This document shows positions 33,219 through 41,756 of a stretch of DNA of 64,000 bases, piece after piece. The stretch comes from Shimia_B sp038527375 (lineage in GTDB: Bacteria > Pseudomonadota > Alphaproteobacteria > Rhodobacterales > Rhodobacteraceae), in contig JBCBFU010000005.1 in NCBI GenBank assembly GCA_038527375.1, forward strand, positions 1 through 64,000, given 5' to 3'. Positions within the stretch are counted from its first letter, which is position 1. Every line of letters begins with the position of its first letter. The notes beneath the pieces were generated by a model, which saw only the letters and a program-made list of their open reading frames with translations, was not told the origin of the DNA and searched no databases. The translations under genes were made by a program, and so were the position numbers.

Positions 33219-33845
33219 ATGCATGGACTGATCAATCGCGCGATCCAGTGTTTTCTGCGCGATACCTACAGCCCGGAATTCTGGGAGCGGATCATGCAAA
33301 CCGCCGATCTGGGTTATACCAGTTTCGAGGCGATGCTGGTCTATGAGGATCAGGTGACGTTCGATATCCTTGATCTGGCGACGCAGGCTCTCGACAAGGC
33401 GCGTCCCGACCTTCTTGAGGATTTGGGCACCTATCTGGTGAGCCACGACAGTGTCGAGGCGCTGCGCCGATTGCTGCGGTTCGGCGGAGTCGATTTCGTG
33501 GATTTCCTGCATTCATTGGATGATCTTCCCGACCGCGCGCGGCTGGCCGTGCCGGATCTAGAATTGCCGCGGCTCGAACTGCAGCAGAGCCATGAGGCCC
33601 ACTATTCGCTGTGGTGCGGTGGCCCGGCGGGGTTCGGATCGGTCATGGTTGGGGTGCTACGCGCGATGGCCGATGACTATGGCGCGTTGGTCTTTTTGGA
33701 ACACGGCGGCTCCCGCGAGGCAAAAAGCACGCCCGGGGGCCCCGTCCCCGCGTCCGAGGTTGGGCCGGAAGTTGTCGAAATTACGCTTCTAGACGTCGAA
33801 TTTCACGAAGGTCGCCATTTCGAACTGGCGATGAAGGCAGGGTAG
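33219..33845 (+). CDS. H-NOX-like haem NO-binding domain protein, atypical
   Basis: Stand-alone H-NOX-type protein of 208 residues (MHGLINRAIQCFLRDTY start is typical). H-NOX proteins bind NO or O2 at a haem held by a histidine (His 105 in soluble guanylate cyclase) and a YxSxR motif. Aligning by eye, the segment DFLHSLDDLPDRARLAVPDL puts Pro 104 at the ligand position; the nearest His is residue 98. The YxSxR place reads H128-Y-S-L-W132. So both canonical haem contacts seem changed. It forms an operon with the downstream diguanylate cyclase, one base apart, as in roseobacters where H-NOX controls a partner cyclase. AAGGAA precedes the ATG. Confidence 0.85.
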   Translation: MHGLINRAIQCFLRDTYSPEFWERIMQTADLGYTSFEAMLVYEDQVTFDILDLATQALDKARPDLLEDLGTYLVSHDSVEALRRLLRFGGVDFVDFLHSLDDLPDRARLAVPDLELPRLELQQSHEAHYSLWCGGPAGFGSVMVGVLRAMADDYGALVFLEHGGSREAKSTPGGPVPASEVGPEVVEITLLDVEFHEGRHFELAMKAG

Positions 33846-33846
33846 C

Positions 33847-34890
33847 ATGCTGGATCAGATCACGCCGCGCCGACCGCTGGATGTCTTATGCCCCATGCAC
33901 GTGGAAGTGTGCGAGGATGGGCGCATTTTGCACGTGGGACCGACCGTTGCCAAACTCTGCACCGAAGGCACGATCGTCGGCACCCACTTTCTGGATGCGT
34001 TTACCCTTTTGCGGCCCAAACACGTGCGGTCCATGCAGGACCTCGTGGCGCTGGACGGCAAGACGGTGCACTTGCGGTTCGACGATGAATACGGAACCCC
34101 GGTCAAGGCCGTGGTCGTTCCCGGGGGGGAAGGCGACGGCAGCTTTGCGACGATCAACATGTCCTTTGGCATTGCCATCGTGGACGCCGTGGGACGCTAC
34201 AAACTGACCAATGCGGACTTCGCCGGCACCGATCTGACGATCGAAATGCTCTATCTCGTCGAAGCGAAATCCGCCGCGATGGAGGAAAGCCGGGACCTTA
34301 ACACCCGGTTGCGTGGCGCGATGATCGCGGCAGAGGAGCAGGCGTTCACGGATACGCTCACGGGCCTCAAGAACCGGCGCGCGATGGATCTGGTTTTGTC
34401 GCGCAAGCTGGGGCTGGGGGACAGCTTTGCCTGCATGCATCTCGACCTCGATTACTTCAAGGCGATCAACGACACCTATGGGCACGCGGCCGGCGATCAC
34501 GTCCTGCAGGTCGCAGCACAGGTGTTGGTGGATGAAACGCGCGCGCAGGACACGATCGCGCGGGTTGGCGGCGATGAATTTGTCCTGCTGATCGATCAGA
34601 TCGACGATCCAGACCGGATATCGCAAATCGCCACCCGCATGATTGCGCGGCTGGAGGAACCGGTTCCGTTCAACGGGCATGTGTGCCGGATTTCAGGATC
34701 GTCCGGATCGGTGCATGTGAGCCAGATCGAGAACCCAACGGCCGAGGCCTTGCTGCATGCGGCGGACGTGGCGCTTTATGCCTCGAAAGGGGCGGGGCGG
34801 GGGCGGCACACGGTGTTTTCACCCGAACTCCTGTCGCTGGACATCACCGCGCCCACCGGCGAACGCGGGGCCGCACGACCGCCCGATTGA
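33847..34890 (+). CDS. H-NOX-associated diguanylate cyclase
   Basis: Protein of 347 residues. The N-terminal ~140 residues (LDVLCPMHVEVCEDGRILHV) match the H-NOX-associated (HNOBA) PAS-like domain. A short coiled-coil helix (residues ~140-165) leads to a GGDEF domain with an intact active site (DTLTGLKNRRAMD; RVGGDEF) and an inhibitory RAQD site five residues upstream. It should make c-di-GMP under control of the H-NOX partner encoded one base upstream. No EAL domain is attached. The tail after residue ~325 is Gly/Arg/Pro-rich and probably disordered. Confidence 0.92.
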   Translation: MLDQITPRRPLDVLCPMHVEVCEDGRILHVGPTVAKLCTEGTIVGTHFLDAFTLLRPKHVRSMQDLVALDGKTVHLRFDDEYGTPVKAVVVPGGEGDGSFATINMSFGIAIVDAVGRYKLTNADFAGTDLTIEMLYLVEAKSAAMEESRDLNTRLRGAMIAAEEQAFTDTLTGLKNRRAMDLVLSRKLGLGDSFACMHLDLDYFKAINDTYGHAAGDHVLQVAAQVLVDETRAQDTIARVGGDEFVLLIDQIDDPDRISQIATRMIARLEEPVPFNGHVCRISGSSGSVHVSQIENPTAEALLHAADVALYASKGAGRGRHTVFSPELLSLDITAPTGERGAARPPD

Positions 34891-34922
34891 CGAGCGAGTG
34901 CAATTGCAAGCCGTGGATCCGA

Positions 34923-35108
34923 TTAGCACAAGTTCCGCTTTGAACGGTTCCTGAAGGTGCAGGGGCGCGTCGCGTTTGCCTGCAATCCGTAGGCTGCTGC
35001 GAGGGCGCGGGCCTGAGATTTGTTCGCGATCCAGTCGAAGCTAATGCCCGTGCCGCGTTGCTGCGCGACAGGTCCCAATTCACAGACGACGCGTGCCGAC
35101 AGCGCCAA
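34923..35108 (-). CDS. Possible small protein next to tRNA-Glu
   Basis: A 61-codon frame starting with TTG at 35108. The middle (CELGPVAQQRGTGISFDWIA, KSQARALAAAYGLQAN) looks like a real protein, with Trp, Phe and an ordered helix, but there is no ATG, no ribosome binding site and no signal peptide upstream, and the C-terminus turns basic. It lies just beyond the 3' end of tRNA-Glu. It may be a truncated gene remnant or chance. The rest of the 260-base gap 34891-35150 shows nothing else. Confidence 0.3.
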   Translation of the reverse strand: MALSARVVCELGPVAQQRGTGISFDWIANKSQARALAAAYGLQANATRPCTFRNRSKRNLC

Positions 35109-35150
35109 GGTCGGGTGTACATATCATCGGGATTTGGGTGGAAAAACCGA

Positions 35151-35225
35151 TGGTACTCCGTAGGGGAATCGAACCCCTCTTTCCAGGTTGAAAACCTGGC
35201 GTCCTAACCGATAGACGAACGGAGC
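35151..35225 (-). tRNA. tRNA-Glu (anticodon TTC)
   Basis: A 75-base tRNA with encoded CCA. Read on the minus strand, acceptor GCTCCGT pairs with ACGGAGT, the anticodon stem CCAGG/CCTGG holds loop TTTTCAA with anticodon TTC, and the T arm is GGGGTTCGATTCCCC. It lies downstream of recJ on the same strand, 135 bases away. Confidence 0.97.
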
Positions 35226-35360
35226 AGCATCGGTGTGGGACGCTATGTAGGCAAACCGCTGATGGGGGGCAAGGCCCTTTTTCACCCATTTTGACCTGTT
35301 GGGATCAGAAATTCCGCCGCAGGGTGTCGCACCCCTGGGCGAAGTCCAACGCGGGAGCCG

Positions 35361-37118
35361 TCAGCCCGTCACAAGCGCCGCGTCATCCAGCCTGAGTTGC
35401 GGTTTCGCCTGCCCGCGCCACCAGTTCACATCCAGACGCCCGACCAAATGCGCCCGGGTGCCGGGCACGGCCAGTGCGGGGCCAAGCGGCCCGTCAAAGG
35501 CGCCGAACGCAATCGCATCGAGCGTCGCCCCCATCCCGTCCGAGACTGTTAATTTGAGGTGACCCTGACCGACCTCCTTGGCGAATTTCACCGTGACGTC
35601 GGGGATCGCAAAGCGTGGGGCAGGGGCGCTGGCCCCAAAGGGCCCGGCGTTTTCAAGGGCTTCGATCAACTCCACAGTCGCGGCACCGGGCATCAGCACC
35701 CCGGTACAGCGCAGATCACCCGGTCCTGCGCGGTCCGCGCCTTGGCGGGCCAGAAGCTCCCCCAACCTGGTCATGGCGGGTTCCAACTGCGCGCGCGACA
35801 GCGACAGGCCCGCCGCCATCTTGTGACCGCCGCCTTTCTCGATCAGCCCGTCGGCCTGAAGACGCTGGATGGCCGCGCCCAGATCGACCCCGCTGATCGA
35901 CCGACCTGACCCCTTGCCCGCGTCCCCGTCGAACCCGATGACGACCGCCGGGCGATGCGTCGTCTCCTTGAGGCGGGAGGCCACGATGCCCACGACACCG
36001 GGGTGCCAGCCATCGGCGGCTGCCCAGACCAGCGGCGCGTCGAGGCCCCGGTCCTCGGCCTGCTCCAGCGCGGCAGCCCGCACCGCAGCCTCGATATCGC
36101 GGCGTTCGGTGTTGAGATGATCGAGCCGTTCGGCCAATGCCGCGGCCTCGTGCGGGTCATTCGTGGCCAAAAGCCGCGCGCCCAAATCCGCCGTGCCCAC
36201 GCGCCCGCCCGCGTTGATCCGCGGCCCCAGAACAAAGCCCAGATGATAGGCGGTGGGGGCCGTATCCATGCGCGCAAGATCGGCCAAGGCCGTCAGCCCG
36301 GGACGCGTGCGCCGCGCCAGAACCTGCAGGCCCGTGCGCACAAAGGCGCGGTTCACGCCAATCAACGGTGCCACATCCGCAACCGTGGCGAGCGCCACGA
36401 GATCAAGCATCGCCATCAGGTCGGGGGTCTTGGCAGACACGGCGCGCAACTGGCGCCCGGCCTCCACAAGGATCAGGAACACGACCGCGGCGGCACACAG
36501 ATGCGCAAGGTCGCCCGTTTCATCCTGGCGGTTCGGGTTCACGACCGCCAGCGCGGGTGGCAGGGTCTCCCCGCCCAGATGGTGGTCCAGAACCACGACA
36601 TCGGCACCTTTGGCTGCGGCGATGGGACCGTGAGACAGCGTTCCGCAATCGACGCACACGATCAGGTCATGGCGCGCGGCCAGATCGCGCATCGCAGCAT
36701 CGTTGGGTCCGTACCCTTCGTCGATCCGGTCCGGCACATAGAGCGTTGCGCTGTGCCCCAACTGCCTGAGCCAGTCGATCAAAAGCGCCGCTGACGCCCC
36801 GCCATCCACATCGTAGTCGGCAAAGATTGCAATGCGCTCACGCCCCGTCACAGCCGCAACCAGCCGTCCGGCGGCGGTTTCGGCGTCTTTCATCGTGCGC
36901 GGGTCGGGCAGCAAGTCGCGCAGGGTGGGCGCGAGATAGCCCTCAGCCTCCGCAGCCGGGATGCCGCGCGTGGCAAGGACGGCGCAGATCGCAGGGGGCA
37001 GCCCGGTCTGTTGGGCCAGCGCCTCGCCCTGACGCGACAGCGTCGGGTCCGGCCCCACCCAGCGGCGTCCGGTCAGTGAGGCTTCGACAGAAAGGAAGGC
37101 AGGCGTGTCAGGGTGCAT
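35361..37118 (-). CDS. recJ: Single-stranded-DNA-specific exonuclease RecJ
   Basis: 5'-3' exonuclease of about 585 residues acting in recombination and mismatch repair. DHH phosphoesterase motifs are present: FADYDVDGGASAALL (motif I), VCVDCGT (II), VVLDHHLGGE (III) and the DHHA1 domain with IEKGGGHKMAAGLSL. A C-terminal OB-like domain (VKFAKEVGQGHLKLTVSDG) follows. Start is placed at the ATG at 37118 (MHPDTPAFL); an upstream ATG at 37151 adds 11 residues. It is the last gene of a hom-glpX-recJ run on the minus strand. Confidence 0.96.
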   Translation of the reverse strand: MHPDTPAFLSVEASLTGRRWVGPDPTLSRQGEALAQQTGLPPAICAVLATRGIPAAEAEGYLAPTLRDLLPDPRTMKDAETAAGRLVAAVTGRERIAIFADYDVDGGASAALLIDWLRQLGHSATLYVPDRIDEGYGPNDAAMRDLAARHDLIVCVDCGTLSHGPIAAAKGADVVVLDHHLGGETLPPALAVVNPNRQDETGDLAHLCAAAVVFLILVEAGRQLRAVSAKTPDLMAMLDLVALATVADVAPLIGVNRAFVRTGLQVLARRTRPGLTALADLARMDTAPTAYHLGFVLGPRINAGGRVGTADLGARLLATNDPHEAAALAERLDHLNTERRDIEAAVRAAALEQAEDRGLDAPLVWAAADGWHPGVVGIVASRLKETTHRPAVVIGFDGDAGKGSGRSISGVDLGAAIQRLQADGLIEKGGGHKMAAGLSLSRAQLEPAMTRLGELLARQGADRAGPGDLRCTGVLMPGAATVELIEALENAGPFGASAPAPRFAIPDVTVKFAKEVGQGHLKLTVSDGMGATLDAIAFGAFDGPLGPALAVPGTRAHLVGRLDVNWWRGQAKPQLRLDDAALVTG

Positions 37119-37185
37119 GGTGCGGGCGTCGTTGTGGGCGGGTGGTGCCATTGTCTAGGCCCCATGCGCCGCCCCCCGCAACCCG

Positions 37186-38157
37186 TCAGACCGGGTTGCG
37201 GTAGGTCATGCGGCGCACCGATCCGGTTTTTGACCGCATCAGGATCGTCTCGGTCGTCAGGTACCCGACCTCGCGTTTGATGCCCGGCAGGATCGAGCCA
37301 TCGGTGACGCCCGTGGCGGCAAAGATCACGTCCGAGGTGACAAGGTCGTCCCGGCCATAGACGCGGTCATAGTCGGTGATCCCAGCCTTGTCGGCGCGGC
37401 CCCGTTCGTCGTCATTGCGGAATTGCAGGCGTCCGTAGATTTGGCCGCCCATGCATTTCAGCGCGGCGGCAGCCAACACACCTTCGGGCGCGCCGCCCGA
37501 TCCCATATACATGTCGATCCCTGTCAATTCAGGCTCGGCGCAGTGCATCACGCCCGCGACGTCGCCATCGGTGATCAGGCGGATCGCGGCACCGGTCGCG
37601 CGGACCTCGTCGATCATGTCGGCGTGGCGCGGACGATCAAGGATGCAGACCGTGATATCCTCGGTCGAGCACGCTTTGGCGCGGGCCATGCGCCGCACGC
37701 GTTCGGCAGGCGTCATGTCGAGCGTCACGATCCCGTCCTTGAACCCCGGCCCGATGGCGAGCTTTTCCATATAGACATCAGGCGCGTGCAGCATCGACCC
37801 ACGCGGCCCCATCGCGATCACGGTCAGAGCGTTGGGCATGTCCTTGGCCGTCAGCGTTGTGCCTTCCAGCGGGTCGAGCGCGATGTCGACGCCCGGCCCT
37901 TTGCCGGTGCCAACCTCTTCGCCGATATAGAGCATCGGTGCCTCGTCCCGTTCGCCTTCGCCGATGACGACGACGCCCGCGATGTCCAGTTTGTTGAGCT
38001 GTTCGCGCATCGCGTTGACGGCGGCCTGATCGGCGGCCTTTTCATCCCCGCGCCCGACCCAATCGGCGGATGCAATCGCGGCGGCCTCGGACACGCGGGC
38101 AAGTCCGAGCGACAGCATGCGGTCGTGGAATTCGGCGGGGCTGTTGGTGTCGGTCAT
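37186..38157 (-). CDS. glpX: Class II fructose-1,6-bisphosphatase
   Basis: GlpX-type enzyme of 323 residues for gluconeogenesis (and sedoheptulose bisphosphatase in some species). Metal-binding and catalytic blocks: GEGERDEAPMLYIGEEVG and DIALDPLEGTT (the Li-sensitive phosphatase signature), then GSGGAPEGVLAAAALKCMGG. It lies between hom and recJ with gaps of 99 and 67 bases, a gene order I recognise from other Rhodobacterales. Confidence 0.96.
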   Translation of the reverse strand: MTDTNSPAEFHDRMLSLGLARVSEAAAIASADWVGRGDEKAADQAAVNAMREQLNKLDIAGVVVIGEGERDEAPMLYIGEEVGTGKGPGVDIALDPLEGTTLTAKDMPNALTVIAMGPRGSMLHAPDVYMEKLAIGPGFKDGIVTLDMTPAERVRRMARAKACSTEDITVCILDRPRHADMIDEVRATGAAIRLITDGDVAGVMHCAEPELTGIDMYMGSGGAPEGVLAAAALKCMGGQIYGRLQFRNDDERGRADKAGITDYDRVYGRDDLVTSDVIFAATGVTDGSILPGIKREVGYLTTETILMRSKTGSVRRMTYRNPV

Positions 38158-38256
38158 CGGGCGTCCTTCGTGTGGGCTAGGCGTTACGCATGGGTTAGGC
38201 GGTCGCAGACCCGGGTAAAAGACCGGTTACGCTAACATCCCGCGCGGACCCGTGGA

Positions 38257-39552
38257 TCAGACGGCTTCGATCCGCAGGGTGACGGGCGTGTCGGCCACGA
38301 CGTCGGTGCGGGCCATCGTGTCTATGGCGGCATCGAGTGCGGCGCGCGTCGTCTTGTGCGTGACGATCAACACGGGCGCGCGATCATCGGCGTGGTCGTA
38401 TTGGCGCATCCGGTCGATGGAGACCCCGGCGGTCCCGAGCGCTGTCGCGACTTTGGCAAGCGCGCCGGGTTTATCCTCGAGCAGGAGGCGCATGTAATAG
38501 GGTGCCTCGGTGACGGCGCGCGCAGGCTCTGCTGACACGAGCGTGTCAGCTGGCTGACCAAAGGTGGCGATGCGGGTGCCGCGCGCGATATCCAAGATGT
38601 CCGACAACACGGCGCTGGCGGTAGGGCCTTCGCCCGCGCCCGCGCCCCGCAGCACGATCTGGCCCACATGGTCGCCTTCCAGCACGACCATGTTCGTCCC
38701 GCCCTCAAGCTGACCCAGGGGCGATGTCACGGGCACGAGGCACGGTGACATGCGCTGTTCCAGCCCGCGTTCGGTCAGTTGGGCCACGCCCAACAGCTTG
38801 ATCTTGTAGCCCATGTCAGCGGCTTGGTGGATGTCCTCGATGGTGATCTGCTGGATACCTTCCAGCTCCATCCCCGCAAAATCGACCTGGGTGCCAAAGG
38901 CGATGGACGACAGGATCGCCAGCTTGTGACCTGCATCAATGCCGCCCACGTCGAGGTTCGGATCAGCCTCCAGATAGCCAAGCGCGTCGGCCTCGGCGAA
39001 GACCTCGTCATAGGGGAGGCCCGCGCTTTCCATGCGGGTCAGGATGTAATTGCAGGTGCCGTTCATGACGCCCACAATCCGCTCGATGCCGTTACCGGCC
39101 AGGCCTTCGGTCAGCGCCTTGATCACGGGGATGCCACCCGCGACCGCGGCCTCGAACCGCAGCACGCGGTCTGCGGCTTCAGCCTGTTGGGCCAGCGCGT
39201 GACCGTGGATGGCCAACATCGCCTTGTTGGCCGTGACGACGTCGGTGCCTGCCGCAATCGCGGCCTCGGTCGCGGCCTTGGCGGGGCCGTCTTCGCCGCC
39301 CATCAATTCGACAAAGATGTCGATATCATCGCGGCGGGCCATTTCGACAGGATCGTCGTGCCATTCGTAGCCCGACAGATCGACGCCCCGGTCCTTGGAC
39401 CGCGAGCGGGCGGATACGGCTGCGATTTCGATCGTGCGACCGGTGCGTTCGGCCATCTTGGCGCCGTGCTGGGTGATCATGCGGATCACGCCCACACCCA
39501 CGGTTCCAAGCCCTGCAATTGCGATGCGTAGCGGCGCGGGCGTCTGGGTCAT
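38257..39552 (-). CDS. hom: Homoserine dehydrogenase
   Basis: Oxidoreductase of about 431 residues that reduces aspartate semialdehyde to homoserine for threonine and methionine synthesis. NAD(P)-binding motif IAIAGLGTVGVGVI; catalytic region VMNGTCNYILTRM and EADPNLDVGGIDAGHKLAIL (catalytic Asp/Lys). A C-terminal ACT domain (YYMRLLLEDKPGALAKVATA) suggests feedback control, typically by threonine. Start placed at the ATG at 39552 (MTQTPAPLRIAIAG), after GGAGACTCCCAC; a longer frame from 39609 is unlikely. Confidence 0.96.
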   Translation of the reverse strand: MTQTPAPLRIAIAGLGTVGVGVIRMITQHGAKMAERTGRTIEIAAVSARSRSKDRGVDLSGYEWHDDPVEMARRDDIDIFVELMGGEDGPAKAATEAAIAAGTDVVTANKAMLAIHGHALAQQAEAADRVLRFEAAVAGGIPVIKALTEGLAGNGIERIVGVMNGTCNYILTRMESAGLPYDEVFAEADALGYLEADPNLDVGGIDAGHKLAILSSIAFGTQVDFAGMELEGIQQITIEDIHQAADMGYKIKLLGVAQLTERGLEQRMSPCLVPVTSPLGQLEGGTNMVVLEGDHVGQIVLRGAGAGEGPTASAVLSDILDIARGTRIATFGQPADTLVSAEPARAVTEAPYYMRLLLEDKPGALAKVATALGTAGVSIDRMRQYDHADDRAPVLIVTHKTTRAALDAAIDTMARTDVVADTPVTLRIEAV

Positions 39553-39639
39553 GTGGGAGTCTCCGGTAAACTGCCCGCGCTGTTTAGGCCGGGTGTGGCC
39601 GAAGGGCAATGCGGTTGGGCCACCCGGAAAGGCAGTTCG

Positions 39640-39948
39640 TTAGCGTATCCCGGACAGCCGCGCCCTATCCGCGGATGTCAGGACGGGCCCCCGCAAACGG
39701 TCCGCCCGCGCGCGCAGCGCCGCGACACGCGAGGCCACGATGGCGGGGACGTCTTCACGCGGCTGCGCGGACGTCTGCGCAAGCAGGTCGTCCAAGGGCA
39801 GGAAAGGCAGAAAGTCAGCCCCGCGCGTGGTGTCTTCGGTCACGGCATCGAGTTCCGGGAACTGCGTACAGGCCGACAGGATCGCAAGGGCAGCACATGT
39901 TGCCGCGATCACGCGCAGAAGAGGGGCCGTTCCAACATGGCGTTCCAT
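39640..39948 (-). CDS. Putative lipoprotein
   Basis: Protein of 102 residues with a hydrophobic N-terminus ending in the lipobox LSAC (LLRVIAATCAALAILSAC), so probably a membrane-anchored lipoprotein of about 75 mature residues. The rest is helical (ASRVAALRARADRLRGPVL). Function unknown. It is upstream of hom on the same strand and divergent from the TetR gene. Confidence 0.75.
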   Translation of the reverse strand: MERHVGTAPLLRVIAATCAALAILSACTQFPELDAVTEDTTRGADFLPFLPLDDLLAQTSAQPREDVPAIVASRVAALRARADRLRGPVLTSADRARLSGIR

Positions 39949-40006
39949 GGGAGGGGTGATACGCCGGGCACGTGCGCCAAGGCAAGTTCAGGGAAAGGGG
40001 GTGACG

Positions 40007-40024
40007 ACTGAACGCTTGTTCAGT
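40007..40024. promoter_or_regulatory. TetR-type palindromic operator
   Basis: ACTGAACGCTTGTTCAGT: 7-base arms around GCTT. It ends 12 bases before the ATG of the TetR regulator and lies 58 bases from the start of the divergent lipoprotein gene, ideally placed for autorepression. Confidence 0.7.
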
Positions 40025-40036
40025 TAACACCGAGGG

Positions 40037-40630
40037 ATGGCGCGCAAGCAAGGATCCCATTCCGACATCACAGGCCCCCGCATTCACGCGGCGGCCCTGA
40101 AACTCTTTGCAGAACATGGGTTTGCGGCTGTCTCCATGCGCCAGATCGCGGCAGAGGTCGGCGTGCAGGCCGGCGCGATCTACAACTATGTCCCGCACAA
40201 ACAGGCGCTTTTGGCGAACCTGATGCGGGGCCATATGGACGGGCTTCTTGCCGATATCGAACCGCACCTGCCGGAAGGTGATCCCATGGCGGCGCTCGAT
40301 GCGTTTGTGCGGTTCCACATTGGCTATCACCTCGACCGGGTCGACCTCGTGTTCATTTCGTACATGGAGTTGCGCGCACTGGAGCCCGAGAACTTCGACC
40401 TGATCACGCGCCTGCGCGGTGACTATGAAAAGCGGTTGGAACGGATCCTGATCGACGGCACACGGGACGGCGTATTCGACATCGCCGACCCCAAGATCAC
40501 GACGCTTGCTTTGATCGCGATGCTGACAGGCGTGACGAACTGGTACCGCGAGGGCGGGCGGCTCGATCAAGGGGACATCGCCGACCACTACGCGGCCATG
40601 GCGCGACGCATGGTGTGCGCCGCGCCATAG
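40037..40630 (+). CDS. TetR/AcrR-family regulator
   Basis: Repressor-type protein of 197 residues. The N-terminal helix-turn-helix is clear: IHAAALKLFAEHGFAAVSMR and IAAEVGVQAGAIYNYVPHK. The C-terminal domain (helices ~65-190) resembles regulators of acyl-CoA metabolism, with RVDLVFISYMELRALEPE and a dimerisation end TLALIAMLTGVTNWYREGG, but the ligand is unknown. A palindromic operator sits just upstream. No acyl-CoA operon is adjacent, so its targets are probably elsewhere. Confidence 0.9.
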   Translation: MARKQGSHSDITGPRIHAAALKLFAEHGFAAVSMRQIAAEVGVQAGAIYNYVPHKQALLANLMRGHMDGLLADIEPHLPEGDPMAALDAFVRFHIGYHLDRVDLVFISYMELRALEPENFDLITRLRGDYEKRLERILIDGTRDGVFDIADPKITTLALIAMLTGVTNWYREGGRLDQGDIADHYAAMARRMVCAAP

Positions 40631-40645
40631 CGGGGTTTGACACGC

Positions 40646-41557
40646 CTAGTGGGCGGGTTTGATGAACGTGCCGTTGCGCAGCTCGGTCATGGCCTGCATC
40701 AACTCTTCACGCGTGTTCATCACGATGGGCCCGTGCCATGCGACGGGTTCGTCAATCGGCGCGCCCGAGATCAGCAAAAAGCGCACGCCCTCGGGCCCCG
40801 CCTGAACCGTGACCTCGTCGCCGGTGCCGAACCGGATCAGGGTCCGGTCGCCCGACAGATCGCGGATGTTGACCTCTTCGCCGCCAACCTCTTTTTCAAG
40901 GAGGATACCTTGCGGATCGGATGCGTCGGCAAAGGCCGCGGAGCCTTCAAAAACATAGGCAAAGGCCCGGCGGTAGGTGTCGATCTTGAACGTCTTCTTC
41001 ACGCCTGCCGGGACATAGACGTCCAGGTATTGCGGATCGGCGGCGATGCCGTCGACGGGGCCGCGTCTGCCCCAGAATTCGCCCACGATCACCTTCACCC
41101 GGGTGCCGTCATCGTCGATGACCTCCGGGATCTCGGAGCCCGATACGTCCTGATAGCGCGGGTCCGTCATCTTGAGCGATGACGGCAGGTTTCCCCACAG
41201 TTGGAACCCGTGCATTTGGCCGTTGGCGTTCCCGTGCGGCATCTCTTGGTGCATGATCCCGCGGCCTGCGGTCATCCATTGCACGTCGCCCGCGCCCAGC
41301 GTCCCGGTATTGCCGAGGCTGTCGCCGTGATCGACTGTGCCTGACAGCACGTAGGTGATCGTTTCGATCCCACGGTGCGGGTGCCAGGGGAAGCCAGCCT
41401 CGAAATCCTCGGGCCGCTCATTACGAAAATCGTCGAACAGCAGGAACGGGTCGAGCTCGCTGGGGTCCTGAAACCCGAAGGCGCGGTGAAGTTTGACGCC
41501 TGCGCCTTCCATCGTGGGGACGGCGCGGCGGGTTTCGAGTGTTGGTCTGAGTGACAT
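40646..41557 (-). CDS. Pirin-family protein
   Basis: Bicupin of 303 residues. The N-terminal cupin has the metal-binding pattern PWHPHRGIETITYVL and GRGIMHQEMP (three His and one Glu, for iron), and the C-terminal cupin follows (GEFWGRRGPVDGI; LDVYVPAGVKKTFKI). Bacterial pirins include quercetin dioxygenases and proteins modulating pyruvate metabolism; no specific role is evident. A good ribosome binding site (GAGGAGACGCTC) precedes the ATG at 41557. It converges on the TetR gene, 15 bases between stops. Confidence 0.92.
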   Translation of the reverse strand: MSLRPTLETRRAVPTMEGAGVKLHRAFGFQDPSELDPFLLFDDFRNERPEDFEAGFPWHPHRGIETITYVLSGTVDHGDSLGNTGTLGAGDVQWMTAGRGIMHQEMPHGNANGQMHGFQLWGNLPSSLKMTDPRYQDVSGSEIPEVIDDDGTRVKVIVGEFWGRRGPVDGIAADPQYLDVYVPAGVKKTFKIDTYRRAFAYVFEGSAAFADASDPQGILLEKEVGGEEVNIRDLSGDRTLIRFGTGDEVTVQAGPEGVRFLLISGAPIDEPVAWHGPIVMNTREELMQAMTELRNGTFIKPAH

Positions 41558-41756
41558 GAGCGTCTCCTCTGATGCGGTGTTGAGAGTGATTTAGGATGTG
41601 CGTTGCCCTGCGGCAATGCGCAGGTCTGTGGGTAGGCTGCCTGCGATGGTGCGAAAACGCGCAGGTCAGTGCAGTTGCGACCGCAGCTTGCCGATTTCAG
41701 GCGGTTTCCGCGTTCCGGATCGGACGACCAAACACGCGGCAATAAGGAGAACGGCC

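Noticed and set aside
34891..35225. Integrated element at tRNA-Glu
   Set aside because: There is no integrase, no duplicated tRNA 3' end that I could find, and no change in composition next to the tRNA.
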